Source of the DNA: Eubacterium sp. UBA4343
Lineage (GTDB): Bacteria > Bacillota > Clostridia > Lachnospirales > Lachnospiraceae
DNA: 7,133 nucleotides
Direction: 5' to 3'
NCBI GenBank assembly: GCA_002394235.1
Contig: DGTF01000019.1
Span: 7,284 to 14,416, forward strand
Every line of letters begins with the position of its first letter. The first letter of the stretch is position 1. A model generated the notes under the pieces. The model did not search any database. It was not told where the DNA came from and was given only the letters and a program-made list of their open reading frames with translations. Shown in pieces: positions 1 to 6,545 of this stretch. The position numbers were made by a program, and so were the translations under genes.

Positions 1-116
1 CGAGATAAAACTCGCGCAACGTGTTCTATCTCGTTGGAATTCTTGATTTCCGCCGCCCGGCAGTCCTGTGAGGAACAACGGATTCTGTAAATACACTGCA
101 GCATGTGAAAAAACAT
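1..116 (-). CDS. Possible 5' end of an unidentified gene leaving the left edge
   Basis: An ATG at 116-114 on the minus strand opens a frame with no stop for the remaining 38 codons to the window edge. An AGGAAG stretch (126-131) lies 9 nt upstream and could serve as a ribosome binding site. The frame lies downstream of a probable terminator and of a TTGACA hexamer, where a new transcription unit would be expected. I do not recognise the residues: the start is cysteine-containing and is followed by a more protein-like charged stretch. A plus-strand frame is also open from the edge to a TAA at 88-90, and 38 codons can be open by chance. Family genomes often have murB or rapZ near hprK, but nothing here shows either. 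Low confidence. Confidence 0.2.
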   Translation of the reverse strand, partial: MFFHMLQCIYRIRCSSQDCRAAEIKNSNEIEHVARVLS

Positions 117-126
117 ATAATATAAC

Positions 127-162
127 TTCCTGGAGTTAGTTTATTTCCTGGAGTTAGCTTAT
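127..162. repeat. 18-bp tandem duplication with an overlapping hairpin
   Basis: Two adjacent 18-bp copies (127-144 and 145-162) differ at a single base. The second copy carries CCTGGAG (147-153), which pairs with CTCCAGG at 163-169 across a 9-nt loop. On the minus strand each copy contains CTCCAGGAA, a weak Shine-Dalgarno-like run, just upstream of the possible start at 116. It may be part of a 5' leader for a gene beyond the left edge; the function is unknown. Confidence 0.6.
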
Positions 163-184
163 CTCCAGGTCCCATTAATTATCC

Positions 185-190
185 TGTCAA
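185..190 (-). promoter_or_regulatory. Perfect -35-like TTGACA without a convincing -10
   Basis: TTGACA reads on the minus strand from 190 to 185, just beyond the probable hprK terminator, where a promoter for the next minus-strand gene would be expected. At 17-nt spacing the -10 position reads TGGAGA, which is poor. A better GATAAG lies at 21 nt, which is too long for a standard housekeeping promoter. The hexamer may be chance. Confidence 0.2.
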
Positions 191-198
191 AATGGGCG

Positions 199-245
199 GA
201 ACAATAGCCCCCTGCAGATCATATGTCTTCAGGGGGCTATTGTTC
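199..245 (-). terminator. Strong hairpin, probable terminator of the hprK transcript
   Basis: A perfect 16-bp stem is formed by 199-214 and 230-245, with a core of five consecutive G-C pairs (CCCCC/GGGGG). After one mismatch (215/229) three more pairs (216-218 with 226-228) close on a TCATATG loop. On the minus strand the 3' arm ends GGGGGCTATTGTTC, so the U-rich part is folded into the stem and is interrupted; a short TTTT follows about 6 nt further on. It lies about 170 bp past the hprK stop. Lack of a clean U-tract on either strand makes termination likely rather than certain; a processed 3' end or an attenuator for the next gene is possible. Confidence 0.55.
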
Positions 246-301
246 AAATTTATTAACGATTATTATCCAGAGAAGATTTCTTCCTCTGCTCCACTGCCTG
301 G

Positions 302-410
302 CATTCACTCACGCATTACGTTCGCACACCGATTACATTCACACTCATTGCGTTCTCACACCGATTACGTTCACACTCATTGCGTTCGCACACCGATTAT
401 GTTCACACTC
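302..410. repeat. 32-bp tandem repeat directly after the hprK stop
   Basis: Two full 32-bp units (325-356 and 357-388) differ at two positions. A 22-bp partial third unit (389-410) follows with one difference, and a degenerate partial copy (302-324) precedes. Each unit is itself two related halves, of the types CACACCGATTACGTT and CACACTCATTGCGTT, so the ancestral unit was probably about 16 bp. The array begins within 4 bases of the hprK stop codon and would lie in the hprK 3' untranslated region. The unit length is not a multiple of three and the region is not coding. The core CCGATTACGTTC resembles that of the 18-bp array at 6349-6474. Confidence 0.9.
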
Positions 411-413
411 TGC

Positions 414-1355
414 TCACGGATGGCTGCGTTTTCTGGCCAGATTAGCCTGAACACGTTTGTAAAGCTCCTGCGCCGCGTTGTAGCCCATCTTCTTCTGACG
501 ATGGTTAACAGCAGCCGTCTCAACGATAACCGCCAGATTACGTCCCGGACGGATTGGAAGAGAATGACATACAACCTTATTACCCAAAAATTCCGTATAC
601 TCCTCCTCAAGTCCGAGGCGGTCGTATACCTTATCCTTATTCCACTCCTCCAGCTTGATGACCAGATCTATGGTATGTGTATTCTCAACGCTCTCGACAC
701 CGAACAGCGTCTTCACATCGATAATTCCGATACCGCGAAGCTCGATAAAGTGACGGGTGATGTCCGGCGAAGTTCCGACCAGTGTCACATCATCAATCCG
801 GCTGATCTGTACCACATCATCCGTGATCAGTCGATGGCCACGCTTGATCAGCTCCAGAGCGGCCTCACTTTTTCCGATTCCGCTCTCGCCCATGATCAGA
901 ACACCCTCGCCATATACATCGACAAGCACGCCGTGGATCGAAATCGTCGGTGCCAGCTGAACATTCATCCACCGGATGATCTCAGCGGTGAACGCAGATG
1001 TCGTTTTGTCTGTTCCGAAAACCGGCGTTTTATATCTCCTGCATATTTCCAGGAGCTCTTCACCGGGCTGTTCAGAGGTTGTGAAAATAATACACGGAAC
1101 ACCCTTCGAGACAAATGCCTCAAACGATTCCTTCCTCTTATCATACTCCATGCGATTCAGGTACGAAAGCTCCACAACTCCGATAATCTGAACTCTCTCA
1201 TTTGCAAAATGCTCAAAATATCCGGTCAGCTGAAGGGCCGGACGATTGATTTCAGGAACCGTGATCTCCCTGTCCCCGAGATCCGTATCCGGAGTCAGGT
1301 TTTTCAGATCCATGTCCTTTTCGAGCTTTTCCAGCGTGATAAATTTAGATGTCAT
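414..1355 (-). CDS. hprK: HPr kinase/phosphorylase
   Basis: Bifunctional enzyme that phosphorylates HPr of the sugar phosphotransferase system on its regulatory serine (Ser46) and reverses the reaction. It is the sensor of carbon catabolite repression in low-GC Gram-positives and acts in the cytoplasm. The product is 313 residues, the usual size. It has an N-terminal regulatory domain (about 1-130), then the kinase core: His141, Walker A GESGIGKS (156-163), paired Asp179-Asp180, the family signature around Glu205-Leu-Arg-Gly (204-220), Arg246, and the C-terminal LPIRPGRNLAVIVE motif (266-279) followed by MGYNAA. All expected catalytic residues are visible. The start is set by GGGAGG (1363-1368) seven nt upstream of the ATG; an in-frame GTG extension to 1463 runs into repeat DNA and lacks similarity. 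It lies 397 bp downstream of uvrC, suggesting its own promoter. A 32-bp repeat starts right after the TGA. Confidence 0.97.
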   Translation of the reverse strand: MTSKFITLEKLEKDMDLKNLTPDTDLGDREITVPEINRPALQLTGYFEHFANERVQIIGVVELSYLNRMEYDKRKESFEAFVSKGVPCIIFTTSEQPGEELLEICRRYKTPVFGTDKTTSAFTAEIIRWMNVQLAPTISIHGVLVDVYGEGVLIMGESGIGKSEAALELIKRGHRLITDDVVQISRIDDVTLVGTSPDITRHFIELRGIGIIDVKTLFGVESVENTHTIDLVIKLEEWNKDKVYDRLGLEEEYTEFLGNKVVCHSLPIRPGRNLAVIVETAAVNHRQKKMGYNAAQELYKRVQANLARKRSHP

Positions 1356-1390
1356 GCCGAATCCTCCCAGAAATTTGCAGGTAATTCGCA

Positions 1391-1540
1391 CCCGTTCTCT
1401 TTCCTGCTCCGTGTGCGATGAGCCCTGTTCTTTATGCAATCTTCCTTTGCAGATCTCTTTCACGCGTCACATGTGGTGAGACCTGTTCTTTGTACAATCT
1501 TCTTTATATCTCTTTCCCGCGCCGCACGCGTTGAGACCTG
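1391..1540. repeat. Roughly 57-bp tandem repeat in the hprK leader
   Basis: Two units, 1425-1482 (58 bp) and 1483-1537 (55 bp), share blocks such as CTGTTCTTT, CAATCTTC, TCTCTTTC and TGAGAC. A partial unit (about 1391-1424) comes first, and the opening of a further one follows at 1538. On the minus strand the array ends about 35 nt before the hprK start codon, so it would form most of the 5' untranslated region if transcription starts upstream. The unit lengths differ and are not multiples of three, which argues against coding. The unit at 1425-1482 contains the palindrome CACATGTG (1468-1475). Divergence between units suggests an old duplication. Confidence 0.75.
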
Positions 1541-1570
1541 GCTGCAAATACGAAATGCCTTATATAAAAC

Positions 1571-1579
1571 AGTATACCA
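1571..1579 (-). promoter_or_regulatory. Candidate extended -10 promoter for hprK
   Basis: On the minus strand TGGTATACT gives an extended -10 (TGn followed by TATACT at 1576-1571). No good -35 is present at 17-18 nt, as expected if the TGn element compensates. Transcription would begin near 1564 and give a leader of about 210 nt crossing the 57-bp repeats. A second AT-rich stretch, TTTATATAAGG, lies just downstream. The position between the dyad repeats and the hprK leader fits an hprK promoter. I saw no convincing cre-like operator. Confidence 0.35.
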
Positions 1580-1620
1580 CGCACACACCTCTTTGCACGA
1601 TTCTTTTCCTGCTCTAAAGT

Positions 1621-1735
1621 CAAAACTTTTCTCCCATCAAAAGACAAGTCTTGTCTCCCGCGAAAAACCATATCTACGCTCTTGTGAAAGGGCAAAACTT
1701 TTCTCCCGCAAAAAGACAAAGCTTGTGTCCCGCAA
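1621..1735. repeat. Two 41-bp copies built from four dyad-containing half-units between uvrC and hprK
   Basis: Copies at 1621-1661 and 1693-1733 match at 35 of 41 positions. Each consists of two related halves of about 19-23 bp: one carries AAAACTTTTCTCCC, the other a dyad such as AGACAAGTCTTGTCT (1641-1655) followed by CCCGC. Read on the minus strand, as a uvrC transcript would be, the halves have the form GGGA, then a dyad, then mostly a short T run; the half nearest uvrC forms a small hairpin followed by TTTTT. They could act as weak, serial terminators or attenuators after uvrC, which stops at 1753. A minus-strand reading frame crosses the region, but its repeated peptide is best explained by the DNA repeat. 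Confidence 0.75.
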
Positions 1736-1752
1736 ATTGAACGTCTGCTCAA

Positions 1753-3606
1753 TCACGATAACTGTTCTGCTTTTTTATGAAAAAAACCATAGACACTCTT
1801 CGCGGCTTTCTCATTCATCCCCGGCAGGCTTCTCAGCTTCTCGATGTCCGCCCTCCGGATCGCCTCGATGTCCGGGAAGGAGCGCATCAGCTCACGCCTC
1901 CGCTTCTCTCCAATATCCGGAATATCATCCAGGATCGAATGTACCTGTTCCCTGCTTCGCAGCATTCGATGATATTCAATCGCGAACCGGTGCGTCTCAT
2001 CCTGGATCCGGGTGACCAGATGAAAGCCCTCGGAATCTGTATCGATCGGAATCTCAACATTGTTGAAATAGATCCCTCTGGTCCGGTGCCTGTCATCCTT
2101 CACCATTCCGGCGACCGGTATCGACAGGTTCATTTTTTCAAGCACAGAAAGCGCGATGTTCACCTGTCCTCTGCCGCCGTCCATCAGCAGGAGATCCGGC
2201 AGTTTTTCAAATCCGCTGTCCGCCTGTACCCCTCTCCGGAATCTCCTCGTCAGAACTTCCTCCATGCTTGCGTAATCATTCGGTCCCTCAACAGACTTGA
2301 TCCGGAACTTCCGGTAATCCGCCTTCTTCGGCTTGCCCTGCTCATACACCACCATGGAACCGACGCTCTGGTAACCGCTGATATTGGAGATATCGTACGA
2401 TTCGATACGGTCCGGCGGCTCGATTCCGAGCCACTGTCCGATCTCGTTGACCGCTCCGATCGTCTTCGCGACATCCTTTTTGATCCGTTCCCGGTCCTGT
2501 GTCAGAATGATCTGCGCATTCCGCTTCGCAAGATCCACAAGCTTCTCTTTTTTGCCCTTCTGCGGAACAAGAATCCGAACCTTCGTACTGCCGGCGTTTT
2601 TCTTCCCGGTCAGCCATTGCTCCAAAAGCTCCCTTTCCGCAATGTCATCCGAAAGCATGATCTCATGCGGAATGAAAGGAGTTCCGGAGTAAAACTGCTG
2701 CAGGAAGCTCTCCATGACCTCGCTGCAGCTCTCCTCGTTCGCGATTTTCAGATAAAAATGATCCCGTCCGATCAGTTTGCCGTCTCTGACAAAAAATACC
2801 TGCGCGATGGCATCCTCTCCGTCTGCCGCAAGTGCGATCACATCCTGATCCTCTCCGCTTCCGGAGGTGATCTTCTGTCTCTCGCTTACCTTCTTCACGG
2901 CACCGATCAGGTCTCTCAGCGAAGCGGCCTCCTCAAAATTCAGCGCATCGGCGGCCTCCTGCATTTTCGTCTTCAGTTCCTGAAGCACATCCTCCGTCTT
3001 CCCGTTCAAAAAAGCAATCGCATCATTGACCTGCTTCCGGTATTCCTCCTCTGAGATCCATCCCTGACAGGGTGCCTTGCACTGGTGGATGTGATAATAG
3101 AGACAGGGGCGCTCCTTGCCCTGATCCTCGGGAAGTTTTTTGCTGCAGTTCCGAAGATGATAAAGCTTCCGGACCAGATCAATCGTCTCCTTCGCGGCGG
3201 CCGCGTCCGGATAAGGCCCGAAATACTGCGACTTGTCCTTTTTCATCCTGTGCGCATACAGAACCCGGGGGAAATGCTCCTGCACCGTAACCTGGATAAA
3301 GGGATATGCCTTGTCATCCATCAGCATGGTATTGTACTTCGGCCGGTATTCCTTGATCAGGTTGCACTCCAAAACGAGGGCCTCAACCTCCGAATCCGTC
3401 ACAATGTACTCAAAACGCGTAACCTGCGGCACCATGCTGTAGATCTTCAGCCTCTTGTTTCTGCTGTTGGAGAAGTACTGCCGCACGCGGTTCCGCAGCT
3501 TAACGGCCTTCCCCACATACATGACCTCGTCCTGAAGTCCGTGCATGATATAAACGCCGGGCTTCTGGGGCAGTTTCTTCAGCTCCTCCTGAATATCAAA
3601 TGCCAT
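1753..3606 (-). CDS. uvrC: UvrABC excinuclease subunit C
   Basis: Nuclease of nucleotide excision repair that makes both the 3' and 5' incisions around a lesion after loading by UvrA and UvrB. The 617-residue product has the full architecture: a GIY-YIG domain (about 12-95, with GVY 17-19, YVGKA 30-34, Arg40 and the acidic VEALVLE segment 74-80), a four-cysteine cluster (154, 168, 176, 180) matching the iron-sulfur ligands reported for E. coli UvrC, a UVR domain for UvrB contact (about 205-240), an RNase H-like 5' nuclease domain with Asp405 (ESYDISN), Asp444, Asp476 (LMDGGRG) and His539, and tandem helix-hairpin-helix motifs at about 558-610. AGGAG at 3612-3616, five nt upstream, sets this start; an in-frame extension to 3759 is low-complexity repeat DNA. 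It is 172 bp downstream of ftsH with no clear terminator between, so read-through from ftsH is plausible. Confidence 0.98.
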   Translation of the reverse strand: MAFDIQEELKKLPQKPGVYIMHGLQDEVMYVGKAVKLRNRVRQYFSNSRNKRLKIYSMVPQVTRFEYIVTDSEVEALVLECNLIKEYRPKYNTMLMDDKAYPFIQVTVQEHFPRVLYAHRMKKDKSQYFGPYPDAAAAKETIDLVRKLYHLRNCSKKLPEDQGKERPCLYYHIHQCKAPCQGWISEEEYRKQVNDAIAFLNGKTEDVLQELKTKMQEAADALNFEEAASLRDLIGAVKKVSERQKITSGSGEDQDVIALAADGEDAIAQVFFVRDGKLIGRDHFYLKIANEESCSEVMESFLQQFYSGTPFIPHEIMLSDDIAERELLEQWLTGKKNAGSTKVRILVPQKGKKEKLVDLAKRNAQIILTQDRERIKKDVAKTIGAVNEIGQWLGIEPPDRIESYDISNISGYQSVGSMVVYEQGKPKKADYRKFRIKSVEGPNDYASMEEVLTRRFRRGVQADSGFEKLPDLLLMDGGRGQVNIALSVLEKMNLSIPVAGMVKDDRHRTRGIYFNNVEIPIDTDSEGFHLVTRIQDETHRFAIEYHRMLRSREQVHSILDDIPDIGEKRRRELMRSFPDIEAIRRADIEKLRSLPGMNEKAAKSVYGFFHKKAEQLS

Positions 3607-3691
3607 AAATGCTCCTGTCTCTTCTGAATCATCCCAGGAAATGACGCACAGAGCAGGCCTTTTCATACCTCCACATCCGGGCAGCCAGCCG

Positions 3692-3776
3692 GCTCTGCAG
3701 CCGCAACCCGCTGTATCCCGGGTGTTTACGGTCACGGCAGCTCTGCAGCGACTCTGCATCCCGAGTGTTCACGGTC
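3692..3776. repeat. Roughly 40-bp direct duplication between ftsH and uvrC
   Basis: Copies at 3692-3733 (42 bp) and 3740-3776 (37 bp) share GCTCTGCAGC at one end and CCCG(G/A)GTGTT(T/C)ACGGTC at the other, with a 5-bp length difference in the middle. The second copy ends 2 bp from the ftsH stop codon at 3779. No U-tract follows and I see no terminator. The duplication fills much of the 172-bp spacer and would sit in an ftsH-uvrC read-through transcript. Confidence 0.8.
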
Positions 3777-3778
3777 GT

Positions 3779-5668
3779 TCAGGACGGAAGATTCTGTGAA
3801 CGCTCCCCGATGACCGTATTCATGATTCTCATGAATTCCTTTCCGGTGATTGTCTCCTGAATAATCAGATAGCCGGCAAGCCGGTCAAGCACATCCCGGT
3901 TCTCCCTGAGCATCTGCTTTGCCTTCTCATAGGATGCTTTCAGCATCTTCATGATCTCATGGTCAATCTCTGTCGCCGTCTCATCTCCACAGTCCAGAAC
4001 TGCTCTGCCGTTCAGATATTTGCTCTCGGTCCTGGCAAGTCCCATCAGGCCGAACTTATCAGACATGCCGTACTGCGTGATCATCGCGCGGCAGATCTGT
4101 GTCGCCTTTTCAATATCATTCGAGGCACCGGTCGTAACATCGCCGAAGACAATTTCCTCCGCCGCTCTTCCCGCGAGGAAGCCCGTCACCATGTCCTCCA
4201 GCTCCTTCCGCGAATTCAGATATTTCTCCTCCTCCGGAACCTGCATGACATATCCAAGCGCTCCCATGGTACGCGGAATAATCGTGATCTTCTGTACCGG
4301 CTCGGAATGCTTCTCCAGCGCATTCACGAGTGCATGACCCACCTCATGATAGGCGACGATCCGGCGCTCCTCCTTGCTGAGAATGCGTTCCTTTTTCTCC
4401 TGTCCCACAAGAACAACCTCGACGGCCTCCTGCAGATCCTTCTGGGACACTGCCCGCCTCCCGTGCTTGACAGCCAGGATGGCAGCCTCATTTACCATGT
4501 TCGCAAGATCAGATCCTACGGCTCCTGAGGTTGCGAGCGCGATTTCCTGAAAATTCACGGTTTCGTCGAGCATAACCTTTCTCGCGTGTACCTTCAGAAT
4601 GTTTACACGCCCCTTCAGATCCGGGCGTTCCACAATAATTCTCCGGTCAAAACGTCCCGGCCGAAGCAGTGCGGGATCCAGCACCTCAGGACGGTTTGTC
4701 GCGCCGAGCACCAGAAGTCCCGATGCACTGTCAAAGCCGTCCATTTCGGCAAGAAGCTGATTCAGCGTCTGCTCCCGCTCGTCATTACCGCCGCCGTAGC
4801 TGGAATCCCTGGTTTTTCCGATGGCGTCGATCTCATCGATAAAGATGATGCATGGCGCCTGCTTTTTTGCCTCCTCAAACAGATCCCGCACACGGGAGGC
4901 GCCCACGCCGACAAACATCTCTACAAATTCCGATCCGGAAAGGGAGAAAAACGGAACATGTGCCTCACCGGCAACCGCTTTTGCCAGCAGTGTCTTTCCG
5001 GTTCCCGGAGGGCCTACCAGAAGAGCTCCCTTCGGAAGCTTCGCGCCGATCTGTGTATATTTCTGAGGATTATGCAGGAAATCAACCACTTCCTGCAGAG
5101 ATTCCTTCGCCTCTTCTTCTCCTGCAACGTCCGCAAACGTTACGCCGGTTTCCTTCTGCACATAGGTCCGGGCCTTGCTCTTTCCGACGCCCATGACGCC
5201 GCCGCCCTTTCCCATATACCTTAGTACCAGGTTCAGGCCAATCATCATGATCAGAATCGGTATCACAATCTGAAATATCGCAGACATCACCTGCGAGCCG
5301 ACGCTGGAGGATTTCTTCTCGTAGGTGATATCCGTGTCCTTCAGCAGCTCATTCAGGCCGTTCTCATCACCGACCATCGTGGCGCGGTAGGTATATAAGG
5401 ACAGTTTGTCTCCCTCTTTGAACTTCGGAGTTACCGTCAGTGTGCCGTTCTGCAGCACAACCTTCGACACCTCATCCTTTTCCACCATCTGCACAAATCT
5501 GTCATAGGTGATCTCTTTCGATGAAGACGACTGGAACATGCTGCTGATTACACTGAAAATAATCACTGCCAGCATAATCGCCGTCACGATGATCCAGATC
5601 GTCCGGTTATTCCGTCCCGGACCGTTTCCCGAATCCGGTCCGTCATTATCATTGAAATTAAATGACAT
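3779..5668 (-). CDS. ftsH: ATP-dependent zinc metalloprotease FtsH
   Basis: Membrane-anchored hexameric AAA+ protease that unfolds and degrades unassembled membrane proteins and regulatory proteins. The 629-residue product starts with an Asn/Asp/Gly-rich cytosolic tail, then transmembrane segment 1 (about 22-42), an extracytoplasmic domain, and segment 2 (about 127-150). The AAA+ module has Walker A GPPGTGKT (219-226), pore motif FVG (252-254), Walker B IIFIDEID (274-281) and the second region of homology with candidate arginine fingers Arg336 and Arg339. The protease domain has the zinc motif HEVGH (441-445), with Val where Ala is common, and the third ligand Asp518 in TTGASNDIE. The length is normal and the C-terminus is short. 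GGAAGG (5679-5684) lies 10 nt upstream, a rather long spacing. The preceding gene ends 73 bp upstream, so co-transcription is likely. Confidence 0.98.
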   Translation of the reverse strand: MSFNFNDNDGPDSGNGPGRNNRTIWIIVTAIMLAVIIFSVISSMFQSSSSKEITYDRFVQMVEKDEVSKVVLQNGTLTVTPKFKEGDKLSLYTYRATMVGDENGLNELLKDTDITYEKKSSSVGSQVMSAIFQIVIPILIMMIGLNLVLRYMGKGGGVMGVGKSKARTYVQKETGVTFADVAGEEEAKESLQEVVDFLHNPQKYTQIGAKLPKGALLVGPPGTGKTLLAKAVAGEAHVPFFSLSGSEFVEMFVGVGASRVRDLFEEAKKQAPCIIFIDEIDAIGKTRDSSYGGGNDEREQTLNQLLAEMDGFDSASGLLVLGATNRPEVLDPALLRPGRFDRRIIVERPDLKGRVNILKVHARKVMLDETVNFQEIALATSGAVGSDLANMVNEAAILAVKHGRRAVSQKDLQEAVEVVLVGQEKKERILSKEERRIVAYHEVGHALVNALEKHSEPVQKITIIPRTMGALGYVMQVPEEEKYLNSRKELEDMVTGFLAGRAAEEIVFGDVTTGASNDIEKATQICRAMITQYGMSDKFGLMGLARTESKYLNGRAVLDCGDETATEIDHEIMKMLKASYEKAKQMLRENRDVLDRLAGYLIIQETITGKEFMRIMNTVIGERSQNLPS

Positions 5669-5690
5669 ATCTCTTTTCCCTTCCGAATTG

Positions 5691-5753
5691 GCCGGAAAAT
5701 GCAGTTCAAACAGTACGTATCCCTGTTGACCGCACGAGTTCTTATTTTCCGGC
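5691..5753. other. 10-bp inverted repeat bracketing the spacer before ftsH
   Basis: GCCGGAAAAT (5691-5700) and ATTTTCCGGC (5744-5753) are perfect reverse complements separated by 43 nt. One arm covers the last codons and TAA stop of the 199-residue gene, and the other lies about 20 nt before the ftsH start. A smaller stem (AACAG 5709-5713 with CTGTT 5723-5727) sits in the loop. In RNA this would make a branched hairpin just upstream of the ftsH ribosome binding site. There is no U-tract, so it is not a standard terminator; possible roles are RNA stability, processing or translational control. Confidence 0.5.
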
Positions 5754-6341
5754 GCGCACCCTGTCCATCAGGTATCCCTGCTGATCGTTGTACTTTTCGC
5801 AGAAGGCATCCGTCGCCGCCCTGGTAAATACAGCGAGCTCCTTCTCCGCATTCATGACCTGCGGAGTCTCATATGCAAGACGATACACCTCGCCGGCAAT
5901 CTTCGATATCAATGTCTCACTCTTCATATGCCCCAGTCCGAGCAGGATCGAGCCATAATTCTTGTCTGTCTCACAGAGGTGGAAGTACAGAAGCGTCATA
6001 TTAAACAGCTCCTCATAAAGCACCTCCTCGCCGATCTCACCGTACTCTCCGGCAAGCTCCACCTTCCAGTCCGACAGCACGGAAGCCTTTTCCTTTTCGA
6101 TCTTTTTTCTCCCGAAAAATCCCTTCGATGTCGTGTGCACATAGTAAAGGCTCATCCAGCCGCGGATAAAATAGTCGACATCCTGGGAATTCAGCTTGCC
6201 GTAACGCTCCTGCAGAAGTTTTGCCCGGAGCTCATTGTCCGGTGCATCTCCCTCCTCGGAAATTGCCTGATCCAGGATCTCCTTTCTCCTGCTGCGATCA
6301 AGCTCACGCATGTATCTCTCCACCCACTGCTTTCTCTCCAT
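5742..6341 (-). CDS. Hypothetical soluble helical protein, 199 residues
   Basis: I do not recognise a characterised family. The product is predicted to be mostly helical and cytoplasmic, with no signal peptide and no membrane segment. It has a charged N-terminus (about 1-50, rich in Arg, Glu and Asp), a conserved-looking QDVDYFIRGWMSLYY block (53-67), a basic stretch GRKKIEKEK (77-85), and helical C-terminal halves with an aromatic LLYFHLCE block (117-124). From memory it resembles Firmicutes-restricted DUF proteins, DUF6553 being my best guess, unverified. The start is firm: GGAGG (6347-6351) lies 5 nt upstream of the ATG. That site touches the end of an 18-bp tandem repeat array. It sits between a J-domain gene and ftsH, which suggests but does not show a link to protein quality control. 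Confidence 0.9.
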   Translation of the reverse strand: MERKQWVERYMRELDRSRRKEILDQAISEEGDAPDNELRAKLLQERYGKLNSQDVDYFIRGWMSLYYVHTTSKGFFGRKKIEKEKASVLSDWKVELAGEYGEIGEEVLYEELFNMTLLYFHLCETDKNYGSILLGLGHMKSETLISKIAGEVYRLAYETPQVMNAEKELAVFTRAATDAFCEKYNDQQGYLMDRVRAGK

Positions 6342-6348
6342 CTCATCC

Positions 6349-6474
6349 TCCGATAATACTCTCTAATCCGATAATACTCTATGATCCGATAACGCTCTAT
6401 GATCCGATAACGCTCTATGATCTGATAACGCTATATGATCTGATAACGCTATATGATCCGATAACGCTCTCTAA
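6349..6474. repeat. 18-bp tandem repeat, seven uninterrupted copies
   Basis: Seven head-to-tail 18-bp units run from 6349 to 6474 without gaps, with consensus TCYGATAACGCTCTATGA. Units three and four are identical (6385-6402, 6403-6420), as are five and six (6421-6438, 6439-6456); the end units carry CTCTCTAA. This pattern points to recent expansion by slippage or unequal exchange. The array fills most of the 204-bp gap between the J-domain gene and the hypothetical gene. Its last three bases (6349-6351) form part of the GGAGG ribosome binding site of the latter. The unit length is a multiple of three and gives six-residue peptide repeats, but no start or ribosome binding site supports translation. 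Confidence 0.95.
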
Positions 6475-6545
6475 TCTGTTTCCGGTTCCCATCCAAAACG
6501 TTTCCGGATTCACCGTCATAATCTCCATACCTGCAGCAGAAAAAA

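Noticed and set aside
116..121. TATAAT on the plus strand
   Set aside because: No -35 element lies at the right distance, and no plus-strand gene follows.
302..410. CRISPR array
   Set aside because: The units are contiguous with no unique spacers, and no cas gene is present; the same applies to 6349-6474.
192..1421. Long plus-strand open frame of 409 codons
   Set aside because: It is antisense to hprK across most of its length, includes the hairpin and the 32-bp repeats, has no family resemblance, and lies opposite a gene with all catalytic motifs.
1356..1463. N-terminal extension of hprK to a GTG at 1463
   Set aside because: GGGAGG sits just before the ATG at 1355, the 313-residue product has the family length, and the extension is made of repeat DNA.
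1504..1752. Minus-strand frame of 82 codons with a repeated peptide between uvrC and hprK
   Set aside because: The peptide repeat follows from the DNA repeat. No good ribosome binding site is seen, and its second half overlaps the probable hprK promoter and leader.
1777..3054. Plus-strand open frame of 425 codons
   Set aside because: Antisense shadow of uvrC; the minus strand carries the full set of UvrC domains here.
3607..3759. N-terminal extension of uvrC
   Set aside because: UvrC proteins begin a few residues before the GIY-YIG domain; AGGAG precedes the ATG at 3606, and the extension overlaps the 40-bp duplication.
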